Below are positions 44,700-54,589 of a stretch of DNA of 64,000 nucleotides, piece by piece (position 1 is the stretch's first letter; each line of letters opens with the position of its first letter). Source of the DNA: Bacteroidota bacterium (lineage in GTDB: Bacteria > Bacteroidota > Bacteroidia > Sphingobacteriales > Sphingobacteriaceae). The position numbers and the translations under genes were made by a program. The notes under the pieces are model-generated. The model did not search any database, was not told the origin of the DNA, and worked only from the letters and a program-made list of their open reading frames with translations. The stretch covers positions 186,001-250,000 of the forward strand of contig JAEXHI010000022.1 in the NCBI GenBank assembly GCA_023450085.1, read 5' to 3'.

Positions 44700-45158
44700 A
44701 TGAAACTAACTCTCACGCTACTGGGCTTATTATGCCTAGTGGGGCTCAATTCGCAAGCCCAAAAAGTCACCTTTAGTTATGATGCAGCCGGAAATCAACA
44801 AAGTCGGACATACATATGCATCAACTGTACGCCTGCGACCGCTTCTAAACCAGACGTTACGGAAATAGTACTGACATCCACAAAGAAAGAAGATGCTAAA
44901 ACCTTCAAAAGAAAAATAATTGCAAGTCCCAATCCATTGATTGAGACCCTCAATCTTGATTGGGAAACAGAGGAAGGCATTTCTGTAAAAAACGTTAAGG
45001 TCTTTACTGTTCAGGGCAATAGGGTTCACGAAGTCAACCCTTCTGTTAACGACAGGAGCACATCAATGAAATTCCAACACCTGCCTGTAGGCACTTATAT
45101 TTTGGATATAACCTTTTCGGATAAACGTAAGGAAACTATAAAGGTCATTAAGCAATAA
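44700..45158 (+). CDS. small T9SS-sorted YD-type protein preceding RHS gene
   Basis: Exported protein of 152 residues: signal peptide (LLGLLCLVGLNSQAQ), then one YD-repeat-like unit (KVTFSYDAAGNQQSRTYICINC), a short linker, and a type A T9SS sorting domain (IIASPNPLIETLNLDWE ... VFTVQGNRVHE ... LPVGTYILDITFSDKRKETIKVIKQ). It ends 5 bp before the large RHS gene and is clearly co-transcribed. It may be an accessory or capping partner that brings the RHS protein to the type IX machinery, which the RHS protein itself lacks a tail for. That role is inferred from arrangement. Confidence 0.8.
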   Translation: MKLTLTLLGLLCLVGLNSQAQKVTFSYDAAGNQQSRTYICINCTPATASKPDVTEIVLTSTKKEDAKTFKRKIIASPNPLIETLNLDWETEEGISVKNVKVFTVQGNRVHEVNPSVNDRSTSMKFQHLPVGTYILDITFSDKRKETIKVIKQ

Positions 45159-45163
45159 TATCT

Positions 45164-48100
45164 ATGAAACGATTCTCAACTCTCATTTTCGGACTATTAA
45201 TATTTCTCAACCAAGAGACATATGCCCAGACACAACAAGACACTATTGACAGGATAAGACAGAGTCAGGACACACTTCGTTTCGACCCAAGTGCCCGCCC
45301 AATATTCAGAAGTGACACTATCAAATCAATTTCGGAACCAAACGGAATGAAGGCCCAGGGAATGGCTATGTTTTCTGCCGGTATGCGAAATCCTGCAGTC
45401 GGTAAGACCACAATTAACCTAGATGTTTCGCAAGGAGGTGCAGCAACAGCTACAATCCCGATTACAGTTCCTTCCGGCATCAACGGTTTTACTCCTGAAA
45501 TTGCGCTAATCTACAGTAGCCAATCAGGTAATGGCATTGCAGGTTATGGGTGGAGCCTTGCGGGAGCCTCTTCAATTACTAGGATACCGGCTACAAAATA
45601 TCATAATGGGAAAATCGCTGACATACGGATAAATGACAATGATTTCTTTGCTTTAGATGGTCAGCGGCTACTATTAAAAACAGGAGTTTACGGACAGCCT
45701 AATGCGGAGTACCAAACGGAGAACTATTCTACAATTCGTGTCTTTTCAAGGGGAAGTGTAACGGTATTAGGCAATACGGCTCCTGATTATTTTGAAGTAT
45801 GGTATCCGGACGGTTCCACGGCCTTCTACGGTAGTAGTTCTTCATCTAAAACAGTGGTAGAATATGGAGTTACGTACCGAAGGAGCAACCTAGGAGCACG
45901 TATCAATTATACCTATTCGTCTGCCAACAATATGCTGAAGTTATTACAAATTAGCTATGGTGCAATAGAAACTAATCCTAGTATCAATGTAGTAAATTTT
46001 ACATACCAGACTGCCCAAAGACCCGAGCAGTCTTACATCTGGGGACAGAATCTTTCGAGGGACTTTATCATGACAAAGATTTCCGTAAGCGTGAGCGGTA
46101 CGGCAATAAGGCACTATGAACTTTCAAATGGATATGATGCCTTTATCGGATACCAGCGTTTAGGGGGTGTTACGGAAACCAACGGCGATGCTTCTGAAGT
46201 TTTAGCTAGCAACTTTTTATCTTATGGAAACACCTCTGGCGACCTTATTTTTCCTTCGATTAACAATCTAAGCGTTACGGGTATTACGAGCAATAACTCA
46301 GATGCAATCTTTGCAGATTTTACTGGAAATGGAACATTAGACTTCTTGGTACGCCCAAAGACTAAGGATAAATTCTGGACATTCCTTGATATAGAACAGA
46401 ACTCTTCCAACATGCAGTTTGCCGAGCAGGTTAATGCGCCACATAAGGAAGTTTTTCCTGTTAGAATGCTTACCCATAATTCTAAATTGCAGGTTGAGGA
46501 CGGCTTTGCTATAGTGGTAGACCAGTATGACTCCTACAAGTTTGATGTACTTTCAAGGGGATTTATCTCAACAATACAATCACAGTACGACCGTACATGG
46601 GAACTTCCGAGAACATACGAATATTATTCTGAATGTGATAGGATGTTCCATCAAGGTACTCCCTTGGATCAGGAGCTTGTGTCAGGTGATTTTAATGGTG
46701 ATGGACTAACCGACATCATCGCCATCGGAAAACCGCAGTTCTCTGTTCCCTTTTATAAACGTTTAGTCGGCCCTGAGTGGAACCCTCCCACAAATCCATG
46801 GGATCCACAGCCGCCAGTTACAGAACCTATTGAGATAGGCTGTATCACAGAATATGCTGATTTTTATTATTCGCAAATTCACTTTGTCAATCTGGATAGA
46901 AGAATTACCTCGAATTTTGTTACGCCCGTAGGTGCATTGTCAAAGCCATTTACAAGTGGAGATAAAATTTATACCGCTGATTTCAATGGAGATGGGAAAA
47001 CGGATATACTCCATATATCTTCTGGGATGATGTACGTATACAGCATGAATAGTGATAATACCGCAATGGTGACCCTGTGGCAGTATAGCGATCCGCAAAT
47101 TAATCTTTCGCAAGCATTTTATATCGGTGATTTCAATGGAGATGGGAAAACTGATGTGATGATTTCTACTTCGGCTGCCCGAACTTTTGTGCTTTTGATG
47201 TCAAAGGGCAACGATTTCAAGAAACATACACAAAATCTTCCGGCACCTTTTGGCAGAGGTCAGGTCAATGAATTCTACCAGAACGGTCAGTTGCATCAGA
47301 CCATGAGTACTATGCTAGTAGTGGATGTCAACGGTGATGGCAAATCTGATATTGTACAGATTGGCACGGCGGCAATCTACGGTGTATCGACCGGAACAAT
47401 AAGGGTGTTGAAGTTGGATAATTTGGGATATACAGAAAGTGGAGGGATTAACTTTGTTTATAATTGGACCTTAGATCAAGAGCGTCCAGCAAATGTCATT
47501 CCCAATCCCATTCCGGTAGTACTGTCACTGGATAAGGTTAACCACCGATTGGAGGTGGGCTGGCTTAGCGGAAATACATTATCGACTTTCCAATTCACTG
47601 CTGATGTGCAGAAGGCCGGGCAACTAACCCGTATCTGGAATAATTATGAAACACATGATATCACCTATGCCAAACTCATGAGTAATGCTGCTCCTTCGCC
47701 TGATGGAACGCTTTATGTCCCTGGAATATCACAGAACTATCCAAATGTTGATTTTGTAAATGCGCCTGGTCTACAGGTGGTCTCAAAAATCAGTAACGCC
47801 TATAACAACACTAACCATTTACAGCAGGTTTTTAGTTACGGTGAAGCTGTTTCGAATATGGAAGGACTGGGATTTCTTGGCTTTGGGAGGATTGCTCGTA
47901 GCAATTGGCATGTCAGCCATTCCGATCCAATCAAGATGTTTGACATTACCTATACCGATCCGCAGCTGAGGGGAATTGTGACAAAAAATTTCAGGTCTAG
48001 GCAGCCATACATTTCCGCCGGTGTACTTTCTTCTCCCGTTGCCTCCGATGGAGCAACTATTGGTGACTATGTTTCTCGCACCGATATTGGATATCAAACG

Positions 48101-51100
48101 GATCTCTATCCTAATAAAACGTTTGTTGCAATACCCAATATAAACAGTAGCAAAGATCTGCTTAACAATACAACAAACATCATAACAATAGAACATGATT
48201 CATACTTCAATGCAAAAAAGATAACCACCAACGTCAACAATGAGGCGACCAAAGTAGAAGAAGCCACCTACGATAATAATCCTAATGGTTATTATGTTGG
48301 ACGTGCTCTAACACATAAGAGTACAACAACTGTTGGTGCTGACAGCCATGTCAATGAAATGGAGATTAGCTATAATGGGTTTCTTCCAGGCCAAGTGAAA
48401 AAGAGGGCGAATGGCTCCGCTTGGAATATTGAAAACTTAACTTATGATGTTTATGGAAATATTACTCAGCAAAGTAACACAACTATAAGTGGAACAAGAA
48501 CAACTAGTACTGTTTTTGATGCTACCGGCAGATTTCCGATCAGTAGAACTGGTATTGATGGATTGATATCGACAAGTACTTTTGACCTTGTCAAAGGTAA
48601 ACCATTGACAAGCACAAATAGTTTTGGTAAAACAACGACTTATAGTTATGACAGTTGGGGACGATTAATAGAGACCACAGATTATTTGGGCAAAACCACT
48701 GGTCAGATTTATTCACAGGGCAGTGGTACTACGCATACGGTAGCAACTTATGATGATGAGGGAAGGGGACAGACCAGCTATTTTAATGCGCTTGGTCAAG
48801 AAATATTCAAAGAGATAGAAACTGTGCTTGGAAGTGTTGTGGGGCAGGCTTTTGAGTATGATATTTACAGAAGGCCCTATAGACAGAGCCAGCAAGCAGA
48901 TCTTGGTAATTACAACCAATGGGATGTTAACGAGTATGACGATTATGGTAGGATTAAAAAGATTACCACCTATACAGGAAAGACTATTTCTTTTTTCTAT
49001 AATGGACTTACGACAACTGAAATTAATGGAAATAAGACAGTTATAACGGAGCGTAATGCACTGGGACAAATCATTAGTCGCCAAGATGCGGGAGGAAAAA
49101 TTTACTATAGCTACTACGCCCATGGTGGTCTAAAATCGGCAACATTGGGAACTTCGGTACAAAGTCTAGAATATGATGCTTGGGGAAAACGGACAAAACT
49201 GTTAGATCCAAGCGGTGGCCAGTACCAATATGCCTACAACGGATTTGGCGATATTACTCATGAGCTTACTCCTAAGGGTGCCACCGAATATACCTATGAC
49301 AACTCTAATGGGCAGCTTTTGACAAAGACTGTTATTGGTGATGGAACAAATCTCGGATATACCTATAATTATAATAGTACAACCAAATTGCTCGAGTCAA
49401 TGGTGTTCAGTAATTCAGATGGTAATAATACAAATTACAACTATACTTACGATAGCCACCATAGGGTATCAAGTGCTACAGAAGATAACCAATATGCAAA
49501 GTTTACGAGAAATTATGATTATGACAGTTTTGGACGAATTTCAACTGAGACTTATCAAGCGAAGGATAAGTCGACCAATGTAACGGTTTCCAGATCGGTA
49601 GGGTACGAGTATCAGAGAGGGCGTCTTTTAAAACTTACTGATCTTAGCTCTGGTAAGATTATTTCGAAGATAAACAGCTTAAAGCAAAATGGACAATTGG
49701 AAAGCGAACAGCAAGGAGATAATCTAACAACAACATATTCATATGATATCTATAATAATCCTTCAAGCACTGTTACGAATCGTGTGGGAAGTAGCCCAGG
49801 TGTAACTATGGCTTTGGGCTATGGATTTGATGCAGAACGTGGAAACCTGCTGAATAGAAGTAATAGTTCTACAGGTTATAGCGACACGTTTGCATACGAT
49901 AATCTCAATAGACTAATTGCCTACGGAGACGGTGTCAATAACAATAGTCTGAACTACGACGACAGGGGACGAATTACCTTCAATAGCCAACTTGGAAACT
50001 ATAATTACACTGGTGATAGCTATAAGCTTTCTGAACTTACTAACCTTGTGGCAGCAGCACAAAGCTGGTATCAATCCCGTGCAGTCCAACAAATTACTTA
50101 TAATGCATTCAAAAAACCTATTAATATCAACGAACAAGGAATTGAACAGATAGATTTTCAATATAATTCGGCTCTGCAACGTAGCCACATGTTCTATGGT
50201 AGCAGCGACGCCGACAAACTTGTGCGCCCATTGAGACGTCATTATAGTCAGGATGGGAGCATGGAGATTACAAGGGACATCAACACCAACAGGACAAGCT
50301 TTGTGTTTTACCTAGGAGGTGATGCTTACAATGCCCCTGCAATCTATAAAGAACTCCATAAGCCAGCTGGTTCCATGGGGTCACTTTATTACCTGCATAG
50401 AGATAATTTGGGGAGTATTGTTCTTATTTCGGATGTAGATGGTAACACCGTTGAGAAAAGACAATTTGACCCTTGGGGTAATATTATAAAATTGGAGGAT
50501 GGGCTGGGGAACGCGCTTACCGCTTTTCAGATTATCGACCGAGGGTATACTGGTCATGAGCATCTGCTAGGAGTTGGACTTATCAACATGAATGGCCGTT
50601 TGTACGACCCTAAATTACATCGGTTTCTTTCTCCCGACAATTACGTGCAGAATCCCTACGACAGCCAGAATTTTAACAGGTATGGTTACACGAACAACAA
50701 TCCATTGATAGCAAGTGATCCAAATGGAGAATTTGTACATCTAATCTTAGGGGCTGTTTTTGGAGGGCTCGCAAATTGGCTTATCAATGGAGCGGAGCTT
50801 TCATGGAAAGGTCTTGCCCATTTTGGCGTCGGAGCTGCTGGTGGACTCCTAGGAGCGGGAATTGGTGCGGGTGTAAGTTCTGCACTTGCTGGAGGGAGTT
50901 TTGGAGCAGGTTTCTTGGGTTCGGCAGCTGCTAAGGCTGTTGGTTCTGGATTCCTTTCAGGCGCTATTGTAGGGGCGGCTGGAGGAGCTACAGGTGGACT
51001 TGTCACTTCCACGGGTAATGCGCTAATTAATGGAATGGGGGTGGGAGAATCTCTTCTGGTTGGCCTTAAATCGGCGGGTTTGGGTGCAGTCTTCGGCGGA

Positions 51101-51694
51101 TTGGTAGGAGGTATTGTGAACGGAATAAAAGCTTTGTCTGAAAGTACAAATTTTTGGACTGGAGAAGGGGCAAGGTATAGTACTGATATTTATGGCGGGG
51201 CCGGTTCGGGGGAAGTATATTATTCCAATGAGTCAGCTTCAGATTTTGCCTTTAGCCATGAGGAGATTAGAAAATTACAGCCAAATGTCGATGAACTTTT
51301 TGCCGATGGTACAGCAGCAAGGAGAACTTATTTTGATGAGCCAACGGGCTATTTTAAAGATTCCAAAGGTAATCAAATACTTGGCGTAACAGATAGAATT
51401 GGAGTTTTCAAAAAACGAACAGTTGTCTATCTTGCGAAGGCTGCATTTGTAAGCAGGGAGCAATTATATATGACCATGTATCATGAATATATTCACGGAT
51501 ATTTTTTTACGAATGGAATACCCATGTCACTAAAACAGGAACATGCTATCATAGACCAATGGCATGCTGCCCAAATGTCGGAGTGGGCACCTAGAAATCT
51601 AACCTTTACTAGCGATTATTTTAATCGTGTTAAGGCAACTAATCAAATGATGTATTTAATTTATGGCTTTAAAACAATCAAATATCTACCTTAA
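45164..51694 (+). CDS. SpvB/RHS polymorphic toxin with C-terminal HExxH metallopeptidase domain
   Basis: Secreted protein of 2176 residues. Signal peptide (~1-22), SpvB-type domain (~80-250, INLDVSQGGAATATIPITVP), four FG-GAP/VCBS calcium-type repeats (DFNGDGLTDII at ~508, DFNGDGKTDIL at ~606, DFNGDGKTDVM at ~660, DVNGDGKSDIV at ~727), then a long YD/RHS cage (~1050-1800) and the RHS core end (LYDPKLHRFLSPDNYVQNPY ... NNPLIASDPNGE, ~1825-1857). The variable C-terminus begins with a Gly/Ala-rich hydrophobic stretch (~1860-1990), then a domain with H2107-E-Y-I-H2111 and a later Glu in KQEHAIIDQW, the pattern of a zinc metallopeptidase. Self-cleavage after the core would release it. The next two genes are likely immunity genes. 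Confidence 0.9.
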   Translation: MKRFSTLIFGLLIFLNQETYAQTQQDTIDRIRQSQDTLRFDPSARPIFRSDTIKSISEPNGMKAQGMAMFSAGMRNPAVGKTTINLDVSQGGAATATIPITVPSGINGFTPEIALIYSSQSGNGIAGYGWSLAGASSITRIPATKYHNGKIADIRINDNDFFALDGQRLLLKTGVYGQPNAEYQTENYSTIRVFSRGSVTVLGNTAPDYFEVWYPDGSTAFYGSSSSSKTVVEYGVTYRRSNLGARINYTYSSANNMLKLLQISYGAIETNPSINVVNFTYQTAQRPEQSYIWGQNLSRDFIMTKISVSVSGTAIRHYELSNGYDAFIGYQRLGGVTETNGDASEVLASNFLSYGNTSGDLIFPSINNLSVTGITSNNSDAIFADFTGNGTLDFLVRPKTKDKFWTFLDIEQNSSNMQFAEQVNAPHKEVFPVRMLTHNSKLQVEDGFAIVVDQYDSYKFDVLSRGFISTIQSQYDRTWELPRTYEYYSECDRMFHQGTPLDQELVSGDFNGDGLTDIIAIGKPQFSVPFYKRLVGPEWNPPTNPWDPQPPVTEPIEIGCITEYADFYYSQIHFVNLDRRITSNFVTPVGALSKPFTSGDKIYTADFNGDGKTDILHISSGMMYVYSMNSDNTAMVTLWQYSDPQINLSQAFYIGDFNGDGKTDVMISTSAARTFVLLMSKGNDFKKHTQNLPAPFGRGQVNEFYQNGQLHQTMSTMLVVDVNGDGKSDIVQIGTAAIYGVSTGTIRVLKLDNLGYTESGGINFVYNWTLDQERPANVIPNPIPVVLSLDKVNHRLEVGWLSGNTLSTFQFTADVQKAGQLTRIWNNYETHDITYAKLMSNAAPSPDGTLYVPGISQNYPNVDFVNAPGLQVVSKISNAYNNTNHLQQVFSYGEAVSNMEGLGFLGFGRIARSNWHVSHSDPIKMFDITYTDPQLRGIVTKNFRSRQPYISAGVLSSPVASDGATIGDYVSRTDIGYQTDLYPNKTFVAIPNINSSKDLLNNTTNIITIEHDSYFNAKKITTNVNNEATKVEEATYDNNPNGYYVGRALTHKSTTTVGADSHVNEMEISYNGFLPGQVKKRANGSAWNIENLTYDVYGNITQQSNTTISGTRTTSTVFDATGRFPISRTGIDGLISTSTFDLVKGKPLTSTNSFGKTTTYSYDSWGRLIETTDYLGKTTGQIYSQGSGTTHTVATYDDEGRGQTSYFNALGQEIFKEIETVLGSVVGQAFEYDIYRRPYRQSQQADLGNYNQWDVNEYDDYGRIKKITTYTGKTISFFYNGLTTTEINGNKTVITERNALGQIISRQDAGGKIYYSYYAHGGLKSATLGTSVQSLEYDAWGKRTKLLDPSGGQYQYAYNGFGDITHELTPKGATEYTYDNSNGQLLTKTVIGDGTNLGYTYNYNSTTKLLESMVFSNSDGNNTNYNYTYDSHHRVSSATEDNQYAKFTRNYDYDSFGRISTETYQAKDKSTNVTVSRSVGYEYQRGRLLKLTDLSSGKIISKINSLKQNGQLESEQQGDNLTTTYSYDIYNNPSSTVTNRVGSSPGVTMALGYGFDAERGNLLNRSNSSTGYSDTFAYDNLNRLIAYGDGVNNNSLNYDDRGRITFNSQLGNYNYTGDSYKLSELTNLVAAAQSWYQSRAVQQITYNAFKKPININEQGIEQIDFQYNSALQRSHMFYGSSDADKLVRPLRRHYSQDGSMEITRDINTNRTSFVFYLGGDAYNAPAIYKELHKPAGSMGSLYYLHRDNLGSIVLISDVDGNTVEKRQFDPWGNIIKLEDGLGNALTAFQIIDRGYTGHEHLLGVGLINMNGRLYDPKLHRFLSPDNYVQNPYDSQNFNRYGYTNNNPLIASDPNGEFVHLILGAVFGGLANWLINGAELSWKGLAHFGVGAAGGLLGAGIGAGVSSALAGGSFGAGFLGSAAAKAVGSGFLSGAIVGAAGGATGGLVTSTGNALINGMGVGESLLVGLKSAGLGAVFGGLVGGIVNGIKALSESTNFWTGEGARYSTDIYGGAGSGEVYYSNESASDFAFSHEEIRKLQPNVDELFADGTAARRTYFDEPTGYFKDSKGNQILGVTDRIGVFKKRTVVYLAKAAFVSREQLYMTMYHEYIHGYFFTNGIPMSLKQEHAIIDQWHAAQMSEWAPRNLTFTSDYFNRVKATNQMMYLIYGFKTIKYLP

Positions 51695-52319
51695 AGCTCT
51701 TCTTTGTGGCTTTACTTTTTTTTCTTTCTCTTGCACTTCAAAGGATATAGCAATGGAGTATAATAAAACTGTACTTTTCACGCATGAATTTGATGATGTG
51801 AAATGTACAGCCTTAATTGATAGTCCGTTTACAATTACCTCTGATGATTTCTTAAAATTCGAGGATAAGAAATCTTTTGTAAAAGGAAGTCTTTGTGATG
51901 AAAATTCAAAGTTGGACAGCTTTATTAGGACTCTTCAGTCCCAAGCAAGACTATTTTACAGCGGAAGCTTCCAACTTCAACAAGGTAATGGCTACCAAAT
52001 TACTTTAGTGGGGCATAGTGGGAGCTCGGTTGGGAAAACAGACGGCTTTCTCCTCTTATTTGGAGACAATTCAATCACTTTGCTTAAAGCTTTTTCAAGC
52101 CAACCTGAAAAAGCTCAATTGCGATCCTATTTTAAAAATGGTTTTATACTTATTACAAGAACATACAATAACGGCTATGATCTCCCTAGTTCGAAGCCAG
52201 AATTGGAACCAGTGCAGTATGTTGTTGTTAAGATGGATAAGGGAAAGTTTATAGTCCAAGATGAAAAAGTGTCGATGGATATAATAGATAAAAATTTTTC
52301 TGATATTGAACATTACTGA
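51663..52319 (+). CDS. candidate immunity lipoprotein 1
   Basis: Lipoprotein of 218 residues (TFFSFSC lipobox near residue 24) whose start overlaps the last 32 bp of the RHS gene. That position directly after the toxin tip is where cognate immunity genes lie. The mature part is beta-rich (YNKTVLFTHEFDDVKCTALID, SFQLQQGNGYQITLVGHSG, LEPVQYVVVKMDKGKFIVQDE). No known family was recognised. A lipoprotein immunity factor would protect the periplasm or surface, consistent with a protease toxin acting outside the cytoplasm. The role is inferred from position. Confidence 0.7.
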   Translation: MALKQSNIYLKALLCGFTFFSFSCTSKDIAMEYNKTVLFTHEFDDVKCTALIDSPFTITSDDFLKFEDKKSFVKGSLCDENSKLDSFIRTLQSQARLFYSGSFQLQQGNGYQITLVGHSGSSVGKTDGFLLLFGDNSITLLKAFSSQPEKAQLRSYFKNGFILITRTYNNGYDLPSSKPELEPVQYVVVKMDKGKFIVQDEKVSMDIIDKNFSDIEHY

Positions 52320-52376
52320 TTTCTTCATCAGGTTTTTGATATATTATGTATCAAAGTTGTTTGAATCGCATCCGAT

Positions 52377-52880
52377 ATGTGCAGAATAATAAAATCAACG
52401 AGTATATTTTGCCTTATGTTTACCATGTTGGCATGTAATGGTTATGATAAAAAATCTGATAATATTGTTTTCAGACCCCGATGGTGGCTGGAGGTTGACC
52501 TAAAGAATAAAATCATCTACATTGAAGTAAGCAAGGAAAGGACAAAGCTTGATATCACCGAAAAGGAAGAGGCTTTAATTATAAAGTCATTCGAAAAGAA
52601 TGATATTGGTAAATTAAAAGGGGAATATCACGTTTCAGGCAAAGATATCGTTACGCCAACTGTAGATTTCATGTTTACTGTTATAAGAAAAGATAAGAGG
52701 ATACTAGATGTCTCTGTTAATGAAAACTACGTCAGCCAGCCAGATTCAAAGTCTTTAGAGGATAGGCTAGCCAGATTTAGGGATGACGTCAACGCTGTCC
52801 TTCAGAATAATGCAAGTTATCGAAAAGCTGAAAAAAAACTTGAAGATTATATTGACAAGAATGATGTCATTGTAATGTAG
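52377..52880 (+). CDS. candidate immunity lipoprotein 2
   Basis: Lipoprotein of 167 residues (CLMFTMLAC, C20) with an alpha/beta mature domain (RPRWWLEVDLKNKIIYIEVSKER; KGEYHVSGKDIVTPTVDFMFTVIRK; a helical C-terminus). It follows the first candidate by 57 bp and ends before a strong terminator, so it is the last gene of the RHS operon. No family was recognised. It could be a second immunity protein, for instance against a former toxin tip retained as an orphan, or an unrelated lipoprotein. Confidence 0.65.
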   Translation: MCRIIKSTSIFCLMFTMLACNGYDKKSDNIVFRPRWWLEVDLKNKIIYIEVSKERTKLDITEKEEALIIKSFEKNDIGKLKGEYHVSGKDIVTPTVDFMFTVIRKDKRILDVSVNENYVSQPDSKSLEDRLARFRDDVNAVLQNNASYRKAEKKLEDYIDKNDVIVM

Positions 52881-53020
52881 GTTTATCGTAAGGTGTAGAT
52901 TTCGTCAAAAGTAACCACCACTTTTCGTTTCGAGCATACTAAATAACATACTGCTAATTTGGGATTCATGGAATCTAAAGATCTACCGGTGGTCATATTA
53001 AAAAAACTCCAAAATAGAAC

Positions 53021-53057
53021 CGCCGATTTTCGATTAGAAAATCGGCGATTTTTTTTT
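53021..53057. terminator. strong intrinsic terminator between RHS and PRTRC blocks
   Basis: Perfect 10-bp stem CGCCGATTTT / AAAATCGGCG with a 7-nt loop followed by a run of nine T residues. It serves the plus-strand RHS operon; the opposite strand lacks a clean T-run next to the stem, so the converging PRTRC operon may not use it. Confidence 0.85.
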
Positions 53058-53074
53058 GCCCCTAAGAGCAATCT

Positions 53075-53881
53075 TCAGCCAATGGGTATCGGTTGAAGTC
53101 TAAACTCTTTAAGGTTGAAAAAGAAGCCCCTATATCGTGTGCTGCCTTCTCGGAACAGGTTCCAAAGTATTGAGCATCCCATTTGTGCGAGTGAACCATT
53201 GATGTATAAATCCTGCTTGGTTAAAGCTTCGGCAACCGAACAGCTTGGCGTGTCGTCAATTTCCTCCGATTTTTTTAGCATTTCGCCAAATTCATCACTT
53301 ACGAATGGAAGGTTTGAAAAACAATTGTACTTCTGTGAGCTTGGCTGTTCGATGTCGCCGATGGTCGACAGTATGACCTGTCCCGAATTGCGGCTGTTGC
53401 CAAAGTCCATCCAATATAAGGGCTGGTTCTGTATTTCCCTGCCCTTGCCCAATCTGCCCAAAACTTCGGCAATCTCAAATCGTGATTTCACGTTGTCCAC
53501 ACATGAAATATAGACATTAGCCATCGCTTTGTTTGGTACGCTTCCAAAGCTGTTTCTTTCAAATCTTTCGATTTCAGCCTTCCAAAAGGTTCCCGACCAA
53601 CGATTTGCCCTATTGATAAGTGCCACCGCTTTTTTCATTCCAATCTCACTTTCGGCAAAACGCTGTCTGCCTATGTTTGCTTGTGAAATGTCATCATCGT
53701 CCCACAAACGTACCTGCATGCCCGCATGCCCCAAAGCAAGCAAACTTTCGTTCATTTCTATCAATGCGGTCAGTACCTTTGAGCCTGTTCCTCCCGCACC
53801 TATAAGGTTAATGGAAATCGGGTTGGTGGCATCATACAAAATGCTGTCGGCATAATGGATATTTTGTTTTTCTGTTTTCAT
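53075..53881 (-). CDS. PRTRC system ThiF-family E1-like protein
   Basis: E1/ThiF-fold adenylating protein of 268 residues, last gene of the PRTRC operon. Nucleotide site I27-G28-A-G30-G-T-G33 in INLIGAGGTGSKVL, then VRLWDDDDISQANIGRQRF, in which the Asp and Asn-Ile-Gly-Arg-Gln-Arg motifs are the E1 signature. A C-terminal PSCSVAEALTKQDLYINGSLAQMG carries a candidate cysteine. It overlaps the PRTRC-B gene by 4 bp. It presumably adenylates the C-terminal glycine of the ubiquitin-like PRTRC-C protein encoded four genes up. PRTRC modules are found on plasmids and integrative elements; their function is unsolved. Confidence 0.92.
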   Translation of the reverse strand: MKTEKQNIHYADSILYDATNPISINLIGAGGTGSKVLTALIEMNESLLALGHAGMQVRLWDDDDISQANIGRQRFAESEIGMKKAVALINRANRWSGTFWKAEIERFERNSFGSVPNKAMANVYISCVDNVKSRFEIAEVLGRLGKGREIQNQPLYWMDFGNSRNSGQVILSTIGDIEQPSSQKYNCFSNLPFVSDEFGEMLKKSEEIDDTPSCSVAEALTKQDLYINGSLAQMGCSILWNLFREGSTRYRGFFFNLKEFRLQPIPIG

Positions 53882-54579
53882 TTCAATAGGTTTTTTAGGT
53901 CAACAATACTAGGTTTCAAAACGTCCATTGGAAAAGGTTTTCCACTTCCAATGAGTTTTTTCCAAAGGCTTACGCAATTGCCCTTAATTGGGTTATGTCC
54001 CTGCATCAAATGGCTGAAGTAGCTGTTAAAGAAATAGCCTTGCCACAATCTTGTAAATTCTTCCAACGAGGCGGTTCGCCCTATCTGCACATCCACATTT
54101 CCCAAGCAGACATTTCCGTTCTGATATATATTGAAAAATGGCGCATCGTAAAGTTTGGTTCTTGCCGTCGGTCGGCGGTTGCTACGTAGGGCATATACAT
54201 ACAAGCTTGTACGTGATGCCACCCATAGCATGGGCGGTACATTGGCAATACCATTTGGAAGTCCCAGTTTTTCCGTAAAATACATGTTGGTCGGCATGGC
54301 TTTGGTATGCCAAATAACTTTGGAAGTTATAGCATCTAGGAACAGTATATTTGGGGTCATTACACCTTCGGTTCTAAGCACGGGTTCTTTTTCCTCCTTA
54401 GCCAAATTAAGCGACTTTCTCAGTTTTTCAGCTTCCTTTACGGTAAGGGGATGGGCATTGATGGGGTTGCCGTTCCTATCCATATCATAGTATTCGATGT
54501 AGCCGTCATTTTTCTTTTCCGTTGAGCTGAAGAAAACAAGGGCAGAAGTAGGGTGGTATAGATGATTGTGATTTTCCAT
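53878..54579 (-). CDS. PRTRC system protein B
   Basis: Protein of 233 residues matching PRTRC protein B by neighbourhood and features: LYHPTSALVFFSS near the start, TEGVMTPNILFLDAITSKVIWHT, MYFTEKLGLPNGIANVPPMLWVASRTSLYVYAL, and YDAPFFNIYQNGNVCLGNVDV. No catalytic motif is established for this family; the fold is probably alpha/beta with a conserved hydrophobic core. It sits 11 bp after the F-like gene and overlaps ThiF by 4 bp, so translation is coupled. Confidence 0.85.
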   Translation of the reverse strand: MENHNHLYHPTSALVFFSSTEKKNDGYIEYYDMDRNGNPINAHPLTVKEAEKLRKSLNLAKEEKEPVLRTEGVMTPNILFLDAITSKVIWHTKAMPTNMYFTEKLGLPNGIANVPPMLWVASRTSLYVYALRSNRRPTARTKLYDAPFFNIYQNGNVCLGNVDVQIGRTASLEEFTRLWQGYFFNSYFSHLMQGHNPIKGNCVSLWKKLIGSGKPFPMDVLKPSIVDLKNLLK

Positions 54580-54589
54580 GACTTATTAT

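Noticed and set aside
50686..51012. Pro/Ala-rich 108-residue minus-strand frame opposite the RHS tip
   Set aside because: Mirror of the Gly/Ala-rich stretch of the RHS gene; low complexity.
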